From assembly GCA_017548045.1 (NCBI GenBank), contig JAFYNR010000030.1, positions 62,001 through 126,000 on the forward strand: DNA of 64,000 bases, given 5' to 3'. The position numbers were made by a program, and so were the translations under genes. This DNA is from Clostridia bacterium (GTDB lineage: Bacteria; Bacillota; Clostridia; Oscillospirales; Acutalibacteraceae). A model generated the notes under the pieces. The model had not been told where the DNA came from, made no database searches, and saw only the letters and a program-made list of their open reading frames with translations. Each line of letters starts with the position of its first letter. Positions within the stretch are counted from its first letter, which is position 1. This document shows, in pieces, positions 8,925 through 17,543 of this stretch.

Positions 8925-10022
8925 TTAGTTGTTCATCATGCTTGCAACTTCTGCTGCAAAGTTATCTTCTTTCTTTTCGATACCTTCGCCCTTTGCAAGA
9001 CGTACAAAACCTGTAACCTTGATGTCAGCGCCGAGGGTCTTTGCAACGTTTGCAACATAACCTGCTACTGTGCCGTCAAAGAGGTCTGAACGAACGAAAG
9101 TCTGATCAAGGAGGCAGATTTCTTTAAGCTGCTTCTTGATACGGCCTTCAACTGCACCTGCAAAGATCTTGTCGTTTACATACTCTTCTTTACCTGCTAC
9201 TGCAAGCTGTGCAAGAGTTGCAACTGCTTCCTTTGAAAGGAAATTGAAGAGGAAGTTGTTGTTCTTCTGTTCCTCATAAGCAGCGATATCTTCGTCGCTG
9301 AAGAGCTTCTCTGCAATAGCCTTCTCAAAGAGCTTTCTGAGGATGGGCTTGGGAAGTGATTCGGGCTTGTTAAGTGAGCTGTCAATAGTGATTGACTTCA
9401 TCTTTGCAAGCTCATCTGCTGAAATATCTTCCTTGCTGAGATATTCGGGGCTCATAGCCGCAACCTGCATTGCAATATTCTTACCCATAGCAACAAACTC
9501 ATCGTTATCAGCAGCGTTTGTATCAAAGCTTACAAGCACGCCTACCGAGCCGCCGCCGTGGATGTATGAAACTGCTGTACCTTCAACAAGTACAAAACGG
9601 CGAAGCTTGAGGTTTTCACGAATTTTAAGGAAGAGTTCCTGGATTGCATCTGCAACTGAAACACTGCCTTCTGAAATTGTTGTTGCAAGAAGTGCATCAA
9701 GATCAGCGGGCTTAGCTTCAACAACAGTCTTTGCAATCTGGTTTGCAAGAGCCTTGAATTCGGGGCCGTTGCCTACGAAGTCAGTTTCGCAGTTAAGTTC
9801 AACAAGAGCTGATGCTGTACCGTCTGAGTAAAGACCGATAACACCTTCTGCTGCAACTCTGCTTGCCTTCTTTGCTGCTGTTGCGAGACCCTTCTCACGA
9901 AGGATTTCTACTGCCTTATCCATATCACCGTCAGCTTCTGTGAGTGCCTTTTTGCAATCCATCATACCAACGTTTGTCTTTTCTCTGAGAGCCTGAACGT
10001 CTTTAGCTGTAAATGCTGCCAT
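8925..10022 (-). CDS. tsf: Translation elongation factor Ts
   Basis: Guanine-nucleotide exchange factor that recycles EF-Tu-GDP. The N-terminal UBA-like domain (1-55: VQALREKTNVGMMDCKKAL) and the conserved TDFVGN motif (about 80-85) are present, followed by an enlarged core to residue 365. Typical EF-Ts is about 200-310 residues, so this one is long; the extra length lies in the C-terminal half. The start at 10022 is chosen because GAGGAGG lies just upstream and MAAFTAKDVQ matches the family; the reading frame stays open into rpsB, which is not coding in this frame. Four bases separate it from rpsB. Confidence 0.95.
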   Translation of the reverse strand: MAAFTAKDVQALREKTNVGMMDCKKALTEADGDMDKAVEILREKGLATAAKKASRVAAEGVIGLYSDGTASALVELNCETDFVGNGPEFKALANQIAKTVVEAKPADLDALLATTISEGSVSVADAIQELFLKIRENLKLRRFVLVEGTAVSYIHGGGSVGVLVSFDTNAADNDEFVAMGKNIAMQVAAMSPEYLSKEDISADELAKMKSITIDSSLNKPESLPKPILRKLFEKAIAEKLFSDEDIAAYEEQKNNNFLFNFLSKEAVATLAQLAVAGKEEYVNDKIFAGAVEGRIKKQLKEICLLDQTFVRSDLFDGTVAGYVANVAKTLGADIKVTGFVRLAKGEGIEKKEDNFAAEVASMMNN

Positions 10023-10026
10023 TATA

Positions 10027-10752
10027 TTATTCCTCCTCTGATGCTTCTGCTGCTTCAGGAGCTGACTGCTCGCCCTGTCTGCCTTCGATAACTGCATCTG
10101 CCATTGCACCTGCGATAAGCTTAACAGCACGGATAGCGTCGTCGTTACCGGGGATTACGTAATCAACTTCATCGGGATCGCAGTTTGTGTCTACGATTGC
10201 AACAATGGGGATACCGAGCTTCTTTGCTTCAAGAACAGCAATTCTTTCTTTGCGGGGGTCTACTATAAACATAGCTGCGGGCTGCTTCTTCATTTCTGTG
10301 ATGCCGCCCATAAACTTTTCGAGCTTTTCGATTTCAAGGTTGAGCTTTGTAACTTCCTTCTTAGGGAGAAGATCGAAAGTACCGTCTGCTTCCATAGCCT
10401 TGAGCTGTGCAAGTCTCTTGATTCTCTTCTGGATTGTGTTGAAGTTTGTGAGCATACCGCCGAGCCAACGTGCATTTACGAAAGGCATACCGCAACGGAT
10501 TGCTTCTTCCTTAACTGAATCCTGAGCCTGCTTCTTTGTACCTACAAAAAGTACCTCGCCGCCGTCTGCAGCGATTTCACGGATGAACATATAGGCTTCT
10601 TCGAGCTTCTTAACTGTCTTCTGAAGGTCGATGATGTAGATGCCGTTACGTTCTGTGAAGATGTACTCAGCCATTTTGGGGTTCCATCTTCTGGTCTGGT
10701 GTCCGAAATGAACACCTGCTTCAAGCAATTGCTTCATTGATACTACTGACAT
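10027..10752 (-). CDS. rpsB: 30S ribosomal protein S2
   Basis: Small-subunit ribosomal protein of 241 residues. Family blocks are [15 protein letters not shown] (about 12-26), the [12 protein letters not shown] block (about 93-104) and VDPRKE (about 161-166). A short acidic tail (EAAEASEEE) ends the protein. TAGGAGG precedes the ATG. rpsB-tsf is the universal bacterial pair, here with its own promoter and a leader of about 120 nt. Confidence 0.98.
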   Translation of the reverse strand: MSVVSMKQLLEAGVHFGHQTRRWNPKMAEYIFTERNGIYIIDLQKTVKKLEEAYMFIREIAADGGEVLFVGTKKQAQDSVKEEAIRCGMPFVNARWLGGMLTNFNTIQKRIKRLAQLKAMEADGTFDLLPKKEVTKLNLEIEKLEKFMGGITEMKKQPAAMFIVDPRKERIAVLEAKKLGIPIVAIVDTNCDPDEVDYVIPGNDDAIRAVKLIAGAMADAVIEGRQGEQSAPEAAEASEEE

Positions 10753-10879
10753 TTGTTTTTCCTCCTAAGTTAAATTTTGTATCTAATGTCAGATACGAAC
10801 CGCCGCAAAGCCTGATATTACAACAGATTTAAGCTCCGCACTCATAATAAAAATAGCCTTGCGTGTGATTTGCCTTGGA

Positions 10880-10908
10880 ATTATATCACAACACGGATAA
10901 AATTGCAA
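10880..10908 (-). promoter_or_regulatory. Promoter of rpsB-tsf
   Basis: Minus-strand TTGCAA (10903-10908), a 17-nt spacer and TATAAT (10880-10885). The start site would be near 10873, giving a leader of about 120 nt before rpsB. Confidence 0.75.
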
Positions 10909-10959
10909 GCATAATTTTAATTATTTTTATTATAATGCAAAATTTTATATTATATACAA

Positions 10960-10992
10960 ATTAAGCCGTATCAAAAACAGATTGATACGGCA
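10960..10992 (-). terminator. Likely terminator after cysS
   Basis: Ten-bp perfect stem (10966-10975 with 10983-10992) starting 15 nt past the cysS stop, followed on the minus strand by TTAATTTG. The T run is interrupted, so termination may be partial. Confidence 0.65.
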
Positions 10993-11007
10993 ATTTGCTT
11001 TATTAAA

Positions 11008-12399
11008 TTACTCTCTGTGCCACTTAACGCCCTGAGCTGTATCTTCAAGAACGATACCCATAGCCTTGAGTTCATCTCTGATTCTGTCTGCCTCAGCCCA
11101 ATTCTTGTTCTTTCTTGCTTCGGTTCTTGCAGCTATCATAGCATCAATATCCTCGTCAAGAGTTTCTGTTTTACGGTTGTAAACAAGACCGAGAACACCT
11201 GTAAGCTCATCAAAAATCTTTGCGGCATATTCTGCAGTTGCCTTCGAACCGCCCTTGCCGATAATAAGTGAATTGATATCTCTTACAAGCTCAAATACTG
11301 CGGCAATACCGTCAGCAGTATTAAGGTCATCATCCATTGCCTCAATAAACTGTGTAACCCTCTTATCAAGCTGTTCCTTGATTTCAGAAGAAACTTCGCC
11401 CTCTCCTGCATTCTTGATTTCAAAATCGATGCTGTCGCGACAGGTATAAAGTCTTGCAAGAGATGCCTTGCATTGCTCAATAATATCAATGCTGTAATTG
11501 ATGGGGCTTCTGTATGACGATGAAATCATAAGGTAGCGGATAGGCTCATAACCGTAAACCTTGGCAACATCGCGAACGGTCTTGAAATTACCGAGTGATT
11601 TTGACATTTTCACATTATCAACGTTAATATAACCGTTATGCATCCAATAATTTGCAAAAGGCTTGCCCGTGAAGCATTCACTCTGTGCGATTTCATTTTC
11701 ATGGTGAGGGAAGATAAGATCCTGACCGCCGCAATGAATATCAATGCTTTCACCGAGATATCTGCAAACCATAGCGGAACACTCGATATGCCAGCCGGGT
11801 CTGCCCTTACCCCAGGGTGACTCCCAGTAAGGCTCACCGGGCTTTGCTGACTTCCACAATGCGAAATCCATCGGATTCTTCTTTATATCGCCAACCATAA
11901 TTCTTGCGCCAGCCTCGAGCTCTTCAAGAGGCTGGTGAGAAAGCTTACCGTATTCATTGAAGGTTGAAGGGCTGAAATAAACGTCGCCGTCAACCTCATA
12001 TGCGTGTCCGTTATCGATAAGACCCTGAACGATTTCAATGATTTTTTCGATATTTTCGGTTGCCTTGGGATGAATTGTTGCAGGTCTGAAATTAAGGCCC
12101 TTTGCATCGGTCCAGAATTCTTCAATATATTTCTCCGAAACCTCGGTAAAAGTTGAGCCTTCTTCGTTTGCACGCTTAATAATTTTATCATCGATATCCG
12201 TGAAATTCTGAACAAAGGTAACGTTATAGCCTCTGTATTCAAAATATTTTCTCAGAACGTCAAACACACAGATGGGTCGTGCATTACCGATGTGGATGAA
12301 ATTATACACGGTAGGTCCGCAGGCATAAATTTTTACTTCGCCTTCATTAATGGGTTTGAATTCTTCTTTTTCTCTTGTAAGCGTATTGAAAATTCTCAT
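11008..12399 (-). CDS. cysS: Cysteinyl-tRNA synthetase
   Basis: Class Ia synthetase that charges tRNA-Cys. The 463-residue protein has the zinc Cys in ACGPTVYN (about 27-34), the HIGH-like HIGN (about 36-39), WHIECSAM (about 205-212, second zinc ligand) and KMSKSLGN (about 264-271). GGAGG precedes the ATG. It directly abuts cysE and shares its T-box, so cysteine synthesis and cysteine charging are controlled together by the charging state of tRNA-Cys. Confidence 0.97.
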   Translation of the reverse strand: MRIFNTLTREKEEFKPINEGEVKIYACGPTVYNFIHIGNARPICVFDVLRKYFEYRGYNVTFVQNFTDIDDKIIKRANEEGSTFTEVSEKYIEEFWTDAKGLNFRPATIHPKATENIEKIIEIVQGLIDNGHAYEVDGDVYFSPSTFNEYGKLSHQPLEELEAGARIMVGDIKKNPMDFALWKSAKPGEPYWESPWGKGRPGWHIECSAMVCRYLGESIDIHCGGQDLIFPHHENEIAQSECFTGKPFANYWMHNGYINVDNVKMSKSLGNFKTVRDVAKVYGYEPIRYLMISSSYRSPINYSIDIIEQCKASLARLYTCRDSIDFEIKNAGEGEVSSEIKEQLDKRVTQFIEAMDDDLNTADGIAAVFELVRDINSLIIGKGGSKATAEYAAKIFDELTGVLGLVYNRKTETLDEDIDAMIAARTEARKNKNWAEADRIRDELKAMGIVLEDTAQGVKWHRE

Positions 12400-13032
12400 T
12401 TATTTATCCTCCAAGTTGATTTGTTTCTTCAATTCAATTATTTCTGTTTCAAGCCTTGCAATTTCCTGAGCAACAGGGTCGGGAATATGAACCTGATCAA
12501 GGTCGTCAACCCTCATACCTTCGCGCTTAACAACTCTTGCAGGAACACCAACTGCGGTTGAATCGGGCGGAATATCATTAAGAACAACAGCACCCGACGC
12601 AATTTTTGAATTATCGCCTATATTGAGAGGCCCAAGCACCTTTGCACCTGCACCGATCATAACGTTGTTGCCAATTGTGGGATGTCTTTTGCCTGTATCT
12701 TTACCCGTACCGCCGAGAGTAACTCCCTGGTAAATCGTAACGTCGTCACCGATAATTGTTGTTTCACCGATAACAACGCCTGTTCCGTGGTCAATAAAAA
12801 AGCGCTTGCCTATCTGAACGGCAGGATGAATTTCAACACCCGTTTTTTTGGATGCTCTCTGAGAAATCCAGCGGGCGGTAAAATACATCTTTTTCTTGTA
12901 AAATCTGTTTGCCAGTCTGTGCATTCTTATTGCCTTTAATCCGGGATAAAGCAACAGAATCTCAAGCACAGAACGCGCTGCAGGGTCTCTGTCCTTAACG
13001 CAGGCAATATCCTCCCTGAGCTGATTGAACAT
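12400..13032 (-). CDS. cysE: Serine O-acetyltransferase
   Basis: Makes O-acetylserine from serine and acetyl-CoA, the entry step of cysteine synthesis. The 210-residue protein has an N-terminal helical part and a left-handed beta helix of hexapeptide repeats (about 65-170), with HPAVQIGKRFFIDHG and GVTLGGTGKDTGKRHP typical of CysE. The frame is open 24 codons further upstream, but that stretch lies in the T-box terminator; AAGGTG before ATG 13032 and the family start FNQLREDI support the chosen start. First gene of the T-box operon. Confidence 0.94.
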   Translation of the reverse strand: MFNQLREDIACVKDRDPAARSVLEILLLYPGLKAIRMHRLANRFYKKKMYFTARWISQRASKKTGVEIHPAVQIGKRFFIDHGTGVVIGETTIIGDDVTIYQGVTLGGTGKDTGKRHPTIGNNVMIGAGAKVLGPLNIGDNSKIASGAVVLNDIPPDSTAVGVPARVVKREGMRVDDLDQVHIPDPVAQEIARLETEIIELKKQINLEDK

Positions 13033-13284
13033 AAAATCACACCTTATAAATAAAAAAACTCCGCAGTCCCTAAAGACTACGGAGGCGTAAAAACGCGGTT
13101 CCACTCCAGTTTATAACTCATAAAGCTTTAACGCAGCCATACGCACAGAGATACTGCAAATTCCCCCTGTGTGCCGTCGGGCGCACTTCACCGATTTTGT
13201 ATAAGAAGCATTTTCAGCTGCCTGCTTCCTCTCTGATATACAAGCACGTCGGTTACTCTACCCGCCGATTGCATTTATTCTATC
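13033..13284 (-). promoter_or_regulatory. T-box riboswitch (tRNA-Cys) upstream of cysE-cysS
   Basis: The minus-strand leader carries the T-box core GAGTGGAACCGCG (complement of about 13093-13105), followed by a strong terminator stem (13059-13068 with 13075-13084) and seven T. The upstream part contains an AGAGAGG element and a UGC triplet (complement of 13183-13185) where a specifier codon is expected; UGC encodes Cys. The UGGA of the core would pair with a UCCA tRNA end, matching U73 of tRNA-Cys. Uncharged tRNA-Cys would stabilise the antiterminator and turn the operon on. Specifier position is inferred, not folded. Confidence 0.88.
13052..13084 (-). terminator. T-box-controlled terminator of cysE-cysS
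   Basis: Ten-bp stem with one mismatch and a 6-nt loop (13059-13084), then TTTTTTT on the minus strand. It is the terminator half of the T-box switch, 20 nt before the cysE start. Confidence 0.85.
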
Positions 13285-13290
13285 ATCGGT

Positions 13291-13319
13291 ATTATATGTT
13301 ATTCACATTGAAAAGTCAA
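13291..13319 (-). promoter_or_regulatory. Promoter of the cysE-cysS T-box operon
   Basis: Minus-strand TTGACT (13314-13319), a 17-nt spacer and TATAAT (13291-13296). The -35 lies inside the last codons of pgsA, so the promoter overlaps the end of the upstream operon. Confidence 0.8.
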
Positions 13320-13863
13320 TTACTTTTTTACCGTCAAACATATATTTGATGCCCGAAACAACAGTCAACACCGCAGATACGGACATAAGGATGTTTGAAA
13401 CAAGAGAAACCGTACCGTATTCAACACTTGCGGAAGGCGCAAAGTGAACAAGCAACATTATAACCGTCGAAAAAATCATCTGGCTGACGGTTTTAAGTTT
13501 ACCGAGTATACCTGCAGGAATAACGATTCCCTGAGCCGAAGCAACAAGACGGAATGATGTTACAAGAAATTCTCTTGTAAGAACAACCATAACAATCCAG
13601 ATATTGCAAAGGTCAAAATGCATAAAAGCAAGAAGTGCGGCAGTTGTAAGCATTTTATCTGCAACAGGGTCACAAAGTTTACCGAAGGTTGTAACAAGAT
13701 TATTCTTTCTTGCAATGCTTCCGTCAAGGTAATCCGTCACAGACGCTGCAACAAAAATCACTGCTGCAACAAGGAAATGATATTCAAACTCAATAAGCAT
13801 TGCGGCAAGGTAGAAGGGAGTGAGAATAATTCTGAGAACCGTAAGTTTATTGGGTAAATTCAT
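13303..13863 (-). CDS. pgsA: CDP-diacylglycerol--glycerol-3-phosphate 3-phosphatidyltransferase
   Basis: Makes phosphatidylglycerol phosphate, precursor of phosphatidylglycerol, in the cytoplasmic membrane. The 186-residue protein has several hydrophobic segments and the complete CDP-alcohol phosphotransferase signature DGx2ARx8Gx3Dx3D from about residue 46 (DYLDGSIAR, then GKLCDPVAD). AGGAG precedes the ATG. Last gene of the recA-recX-rimO-pgsA run; no separate terminator is evident because the cysE promoter begins in its 3' end. Confidence 0.95.
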   Translation of the reverse strand: MNLPNKLTVLRIILTPFYLAAMLIEFEYHFLVAAVIFVAASVTDYLDGSIARKNNLVTTFGKLCDPVADKMLTTAALLAFMHFDLCNIWIVMVVLTREFLVTSFRLVASAQGIVIPAGILGKLKTVSQMIFSTVIMLLVHFAPSASVEYGTVSLVSNILMSVSAVLTVVSGIKYMFDGKKVIDFSM

Positions 13864-13872
13864 AGCTGCTCC

Positions 13873-15201
13873 TTAATTTATATCTTTTCCGATTAAATCA
13901 TAATCGTTCATTCCGATAATCTCTACATCCGCAAAATCACCGGGATCATAATCATTATCGCTTGTGAACGAAACCGTGCCGTCAATTTCGGGCGCATCCA
14001 TATAAGTTCTGCCGCTGTAACTGTCGGAATATCTGTCATAATCCTCAACGAGAACCCTGTATATTTTTCCGATACGCTCCGTGTTTTTCAAAGTAACGAT
14101 TTCGAGCTGATCCTGCATAATTATTTCGCCTCTGCGAAGCTTCGTATCACTGTCAACATCGTCCTCCATATCATATGCAGGTGTACCCTCTTGGGGCGAA
14201 AATTCAAAACACCCCAGACGGTCAAACTCAATTTCGTTGACAAACTCGGCAAGGTTTTCAAACTCTTCTTCACCCTCACCGGGGAAACCGACTATAAACG
14301 TTGTACGGATAACCGCATCAGGCATAGCCTCGCGTATCCTGCCGATTGTCTGTCTGAGATATGCACTGTCTCCTCTTCTGTTCATCGCCTTAAGAATATT
14401 ATCGTCAGCGTGCTGGAGGGGCAGATCAATGTAATGGAGAACCTTGGGCTGTCTTGCCATTGTTTCAAGTAGCTCATCGGTAATCTTATCGGGATAGCAG
14501 TAAAGCATTCTGATCCATTTAATGCCTTCTATTTCGCAAAGAGCGTCAAGCAGTTCGGGAAGGCGTATTTTGCCGTAAAGATCCGCACCGTAATTAGTGG
14601 TATCCTGAGCAATAAGAACAAGTTCTTTGGTGCCAGCTGCGGCAAGCTGTTTCGCTTCCTCAATAAGCGTATCAAACTCAACACTTCTGTAATTTCCTCT
14701 TATTGAAGGGATGGCGCAATACGTACATCTGTTTGAACAGCCGTCGGCAATCTTGAGATACGACCAGTATTCGGGTGTTGTCAGAAGCCTTTCGCCTGTC
14801 AAGGGCAAAAGCTCATTATCGGGCATATCATAAATATTTTCACCCTCAATGACTTTCTTTACAATGTCTGCAATCTGACCGTTTGAGCCTATGCCCAGCA
14901 CTGCATCAACCTCGGGTATTTCGGAGAATATTTCTTCTTTATAACGCTGAGCAAGGCAACCGGTAACGATAATCTTTTTTACCGTACCCTCCTCTTTAAG
15001 CTGAGCCATTTCAAGAATATTCTCGATAGCCTCCTGCTTTGCGGCATCAATAAAGCCGCAGGTATTAATTATAACCGCATCAACACCTTCATAGCAATCT
15101 GCTATTGAAAAACCGTTACTGTCAAGCTGAGCAAGCATTCTTTCGGCATCAACCTGGTTTTTGGGACATCCAAGCGAAATCATACCGATTTTATACATCA
15201 T
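13873..15201 (-). CDS. rimO: Ribosomal protein S12 methylthiotransferase RimO
   Basis: Radical SAM enzyme adding a methylthio group to an Asp of ribosomal protein S12. The N-terminal UPF0004 domain has SLGCPKN (about 8-14) and further Cys of an auxiliary Fe-S cluster (NTCGF, VTGCLAQR). The radical SAM motif is CSNRCTYC (about 155-162), and a C-terminal TRAM domain spans about 375-440. RimO rather than MiaB is indicated by the start KIGMISLGCPKNQVDAE. GGAGG precedes the ATG. It overlaps the end of recX by 11 bases. Confidence 0.95.
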   Translation of the reverse strand: MMYKIGMISLGCPKNQVDAERMLAQLDSNGFSIADCYEGVDAVIINTCGFIDAAKQEAIENILEMAQLKEEGTVKKIIVTGCLAQRYKEEIFSEIPEVDAVLGIGSNGQIADIVKKVIEGENIYDMPDNELLPLTGERLLTTPEYWSYLKIADGCSNRCTYCAIPSIRGNYRSVEFDTLIEEAKQLAAAGTKELVLIAQDTTNYGADLYGKIRLPELLDALCEIEGIKWIRMLYCYPDKITDELLETMARQPKVLHYIDLPLQHADDNILKAMNRRGDSAYLRQTIGRIREAMPDAVIRTTFIVGFPGEGEEEFENLAEFVNEIEFDRLGCFEFSPQEGTPAYDMEDDVDSDTKLRRGEIIMQDQLEIVTLKNTERIGKIYRVLVEDYDRYSDSYSGRTYMDAPEIDGTVSFTSDNDYDPGDFADVEIIGMNDYDLIGKDIN

Positions 15202-15820
15202 CCGTATCCTCCGTTTCTATTTCCAATCTGCGGAAAGCAGTTCTTATATCCGACCATCTGTATCCGAGACGTTGCAGTGACGCAACTGTTCTCTTAACAC
15301 CCTTTTCATCGGATATCTTACGGGAATATTTTGTGTTCAATAAATCTATAATACGTAAAACGGGGTCAATGTCAAGTGATTCAACAATATTATCTGAAAT
15401 TTCTCTTGAAATTCCTTTACGAAGAAGCTCACTTCTGATGGCATTAGCGTTCATTCCCTTGCGTTCAAGCAACGACGTTGCAAGATAGGATGCATAACGC
15501 TCATCGTTAACGTATCCGTATTCCGAAAGCTTTTCAACGGCCTTTTCCGAATATTCACGTCTGTGCCCCTTCTGAATTAGCTTTGATACAAGCTCTTTTG
15601 AACTGTGATCACGGTATGAAAGAAGACGAAGACCTGCAATGAACGCACAACGGGAGCCGACAGCCTCATAAAAGGCTGTCAACTCCTCATCATCTTCAAT
15701 AATTTCTCTGCCGTGATACGGGCTGCTGAACCAATACTCAGCATCAACGGTAAACGTATACTCACCGTCGCAAGAAACATGTATCTTATTCTGTTTTCCT
15801 TTTGCAACAGATATTTTCAT
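15191..15820 (-). CDS. recX: Regulatory protein RecX
   Basis: Modulator of RecA filaments. The 209-residue helical protein has an N-terminal lead of about 60 residues and tandem three-helix RecX repeats (ALRLLSYRDHSSKELVSKL-like block from about 62, YVNDERYASYLA, then a GISREISDNIVESL block). It follows recA after three bases, the classical order. The ribosome site is weak (GATGACGAA), so coupling to recA is likely. Confidence 0.9.
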   Translation of the reverse strand: MKISVAKGKQNKIHVSCDGEYTFTVDAEYWFSSPYHGREIIEDDEELTAFYEAVGSRCAFIAGLRLLSYRDHSSKELVSKLIQKGHRREYSEKAVEKLSEYGYVNDERYASYLATSLLERKGMNANAIRSELLRKGISREISDNIVESLDIDPVLRIIDLLNTKYSRKISDEKGVKRTVASLQRLGYRWSDIRTAFRRLEIETEDTDDV

Positions 15821-15823
15821 AAA

Positions 15824-16933
15824 TTATTCGTCATCATCTACAACAATATCAAGCTTTGCTCTTGCGCTTGCTTTTGTTGTGGGTTCAGGAGCAGGCGGAG
15901 GAGGTGCAACGGGTCTGGGTCTTCTGACAACCTTTGAAGCCTCGGCTGCCTCTGCCATAGCGGCAACGATTTTCTTTTCGATTTCTTCTGCAAGCTCGGG
16001 GTTGGAAACAAAAAGTTCCTTCACGTTGTCTCTGCCCTGGCCGAGACGCATATCACCGTATGAGAACCAGGCACCGCTTTTCTGAATAACATTGTACTTC
16101 ACGCCGATATCAACCATTTCACCTTCTTTGGAGATACCTCTTCCGTACATAATATCAAACTCCGCATCCTTGAAGGGAGGCGCAACCTTGTTCTTGACGA
16201 TCTTACATCTTGTTCTGTTGCCGACGACTTCACTGCCAGATCCTTTGAGCGACTCTGTGCGGCGCACATCAATACGCATTGTTGCATAAAACTTAAGTGC
16301 TCTGCCGCCCGTCGTAACCTCGGGATTGCCGTAAACAACGCCCACCTTTTCACGAAGCTGATTGATAAAGATAATAATCGTGTTTGATTTTGCAACTGCA
16401 CCTGCAATTTTTCTGAGTGCCTGAGACATAAGTCTTGCATGTGCACCTACGTGGGAATCGCCCATTTCACCTTCAATTTCAGAACGGGGAACAAGAGCCG
16501 CAACCGAGTCGATTACAACCACGTCAAGAGCACCCGAGCGAACAAGAGCCTCTGCAATTTCAAGCGCCTGCTCACCGTTATCGGGCTGTGATACAAGAAG
16601 GGCATCAACATCCACTCCGAGATTTGAAGCATACGCAGGATCAAGTGCGTGCTCCGCATCAATGAAAGCTGCCTCTCCCCCGTTTTTCTGTGCCTGTGCA
16701 ACAACCGAAAGAGCAAGTGTTGTTTTACCCGATGATTCAGGACCGTATATTTCAATAATCCTGCCCTTGGGAAGTCCGCCGATGCCCGTTGCGGCATCAA
16801 GGGTGATTGAGCCTGTTGAAATTGCCTCAACATTCATTCCGCTGTTTTCACCAAGACGCATTATGGTGCCTTTACCATAAGCCTTTTCAATTTGCGCAAG
16901 CGCAGTTTCAAGTGCCTTCTTCTTATCTGCCAT
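15824..16933 (-). CDS. recA: Recombinase RecA
   Basis: ATP-dependent strand-exchange protein and co-protease for LexA. The 369-residue protein has Walker [10 protein letters not shown] (about 62-70), Walker B-type [11 protein letters not shown] (about 136-146), loop 2 GGRALKFYA and a Pro-rich, acidic C-terminal tail ([15 protein letters not shown], then VVDDDE). The start at 16933 (MADKKK) is preceded by ACGGAGG; an in-frame start eight codons upstream lacks support. A LexA-type box sits at the promoter. Confidence 0.98.
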   Translation of the reverse strand: MADKKKALETALAQIEKAYGKGTIMRLGENSGMNVEAISTGSITLDAATGIGGLPKGRIIEIYGPESSGKTTLALSVVAQAQKNGGEAAFIDAEHALDPAYASNLGVDVDALLVSQPDNGEQALEIAEALVRSGALDVVVIDSVAALVPRSEIEGEMGDSHVGAHARLMSQALRKIAGAVAKSNTIIIFINQLREKVGVVYGNPEVTTGGRALKFYATMRIDVRRTESLKGSGSEVVGNRTRCKIVKNKVAPPFKDAEFDIMYGRGISKEGEMVDIGVKYNVIQKSGAWFSYGDMRLGQGRDNVKELFVSNPELAEEIEKKIVAAMAEAAEASKVVRRPRPVAPPPPAPEPTTKASARAKLDIVVDDDE

Positions 16934-16954
16934 TTCTAAACCTCCGTAGTAAAT

Positions 16955-16968
16955 CAAACAAATGTTCT
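16955..16968 (-). promoter_or_regulatory. LexA (SOS) operator of recA
   Basis: The minus strand reads AGAACATTTGTTTG, matching eight of ten fixed positions of the Gram-positive SOS box CGAAC-N4-GTTCG. It covers the expected start site just downstream of the -10 box. Confidence 0.75.
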
Positions 16969-16974
16969 ATTGGT

Positions 16975-17003
16975 ATTGTATAACATTTCTACAAAAAATG
17001 CAA
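16975..17003 (-). promoter_or_regulatory. Promoter of recA-recX-rimO-pgsA
   Basis: Minus-strand TTGCAT (16998-17003), a 17-nt spacer and TACAAT (16975-16980), immediately upstream of the LexA box. Confidence 0.75.
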
Positions 17004-17060
17004 TACTTTTTTCAAAAATATTTATTTTTTAAATAAGTTTGCAAAAATACAAAAAAATGC

Positions 17061-17089
17061 TTGCATTTTCTTTGAAAGTCTGTTAATAT
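17061..17089 (+). promoter_or_regulatory. Promoter of rpmB
   Basis: TTGCAT (17061-17066), a 17-nt spacer and TAATAT (17084-17089), divergent from the recA promoter. Confidence 0.65.
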
Positions 17090-17125
17090 ATCATCTGTTA
17101 ATGACTAAAAAGGAGGTTGTGTCAC

Positions 17126-17314
17126 ATGGCAAAATGCGAATACTGCGGTAAGGACGTTGCATTCGGCATCCAGGTTTCTCACTCACACAGACGTTCAAAC
17201 AGAACATGGAAGCCCAACGTTAAGAGAGTTAAGGCCGTTGTTAACGGTACTCCCAAGAGAGTATACGCTTGCACACGTTGCCTTCGCTCAGGTAAGGTTA
17301 CAAGAGCCGTTTGA
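17126..17314 (+). CDS. rpmB: 50S ribosomal protein L28
   Basis: Large-subunit ribosomal protein of 62 residues. It keeps CEYCGK near the N-terminus and CTRC near the C-terminus, so it is the zinc-ribbon (C+) form of L28; HSHRRSNRTWKPNV is the family core. The ATG at 17126 is used because AAGGAGG lies at ideal distance; an in-frame TTG three codons earlier is too close to that site. Single-gene unit between its promoter and a strong terminator. Confidence 0.97.
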   Translation: MAKCEYCGKDVAFGIQVSHSHRRSNRTWKPNVKRVKAVVNGTPKRVYACTRCLRSGKVTRAV

Positions 17315-17332
17315 TTAAAAACAGGATGATTA

Positions 17333-17360
17333 AGAGACTGCTGTCAGGCAGTCTCTTTTT
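17333..17360 (+). terminator. Intrinsic terminator after rpmB
   Basis: Nine-bp perfect stem (17333-17341 with 17348-17356), a 6-nt loop and a T run, about 20 nt after the rpmB stop. Confidence 0.9.
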
Positions 17361-17479
17361 CATTTGTAAGTTTTGACAAACAGATTGTTGGCGGTAAAAG
17401 ATTTTTCCACAACATATTGTGATTAATTACATTATTATATAGAACTTTACACGAACTTGCTTTTTTTCAAAAATTATGT

Positions 17480-17507
17480 TTGTTTTTCCGCGCAGATAGT
17501 GTATAAT
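17480..17507 (+). promoter_or_regulatory. Promoter of the dnaD-dnaI-tex-MATE operon
   Basis: TTGTTT (17480-17485), a 16-nt spacer and TATAAT (17502-17507), 37 nt before the dnaD start. The rest of the 17361-17540 gap is AT-rich with no other clear element. Confidence 0.6.
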
Positions 17508-17543
17508 ATTGTATTGTTTAATAATATATAATGGAGTAATGTG

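Noticed and set aside
10023-10130. 36-codon upstream extension of tsf
   Set aside because: It overlaps the end of rpsB and a strong GGAGG site marks the ATG at 10022.
17399-17425. TTTTTCCACA resembling a DnaA box before the dnaD operon
   Set aside because: Single imperfect match in AT-rich DNA with no cluster of boxes; not evidence for an origin.
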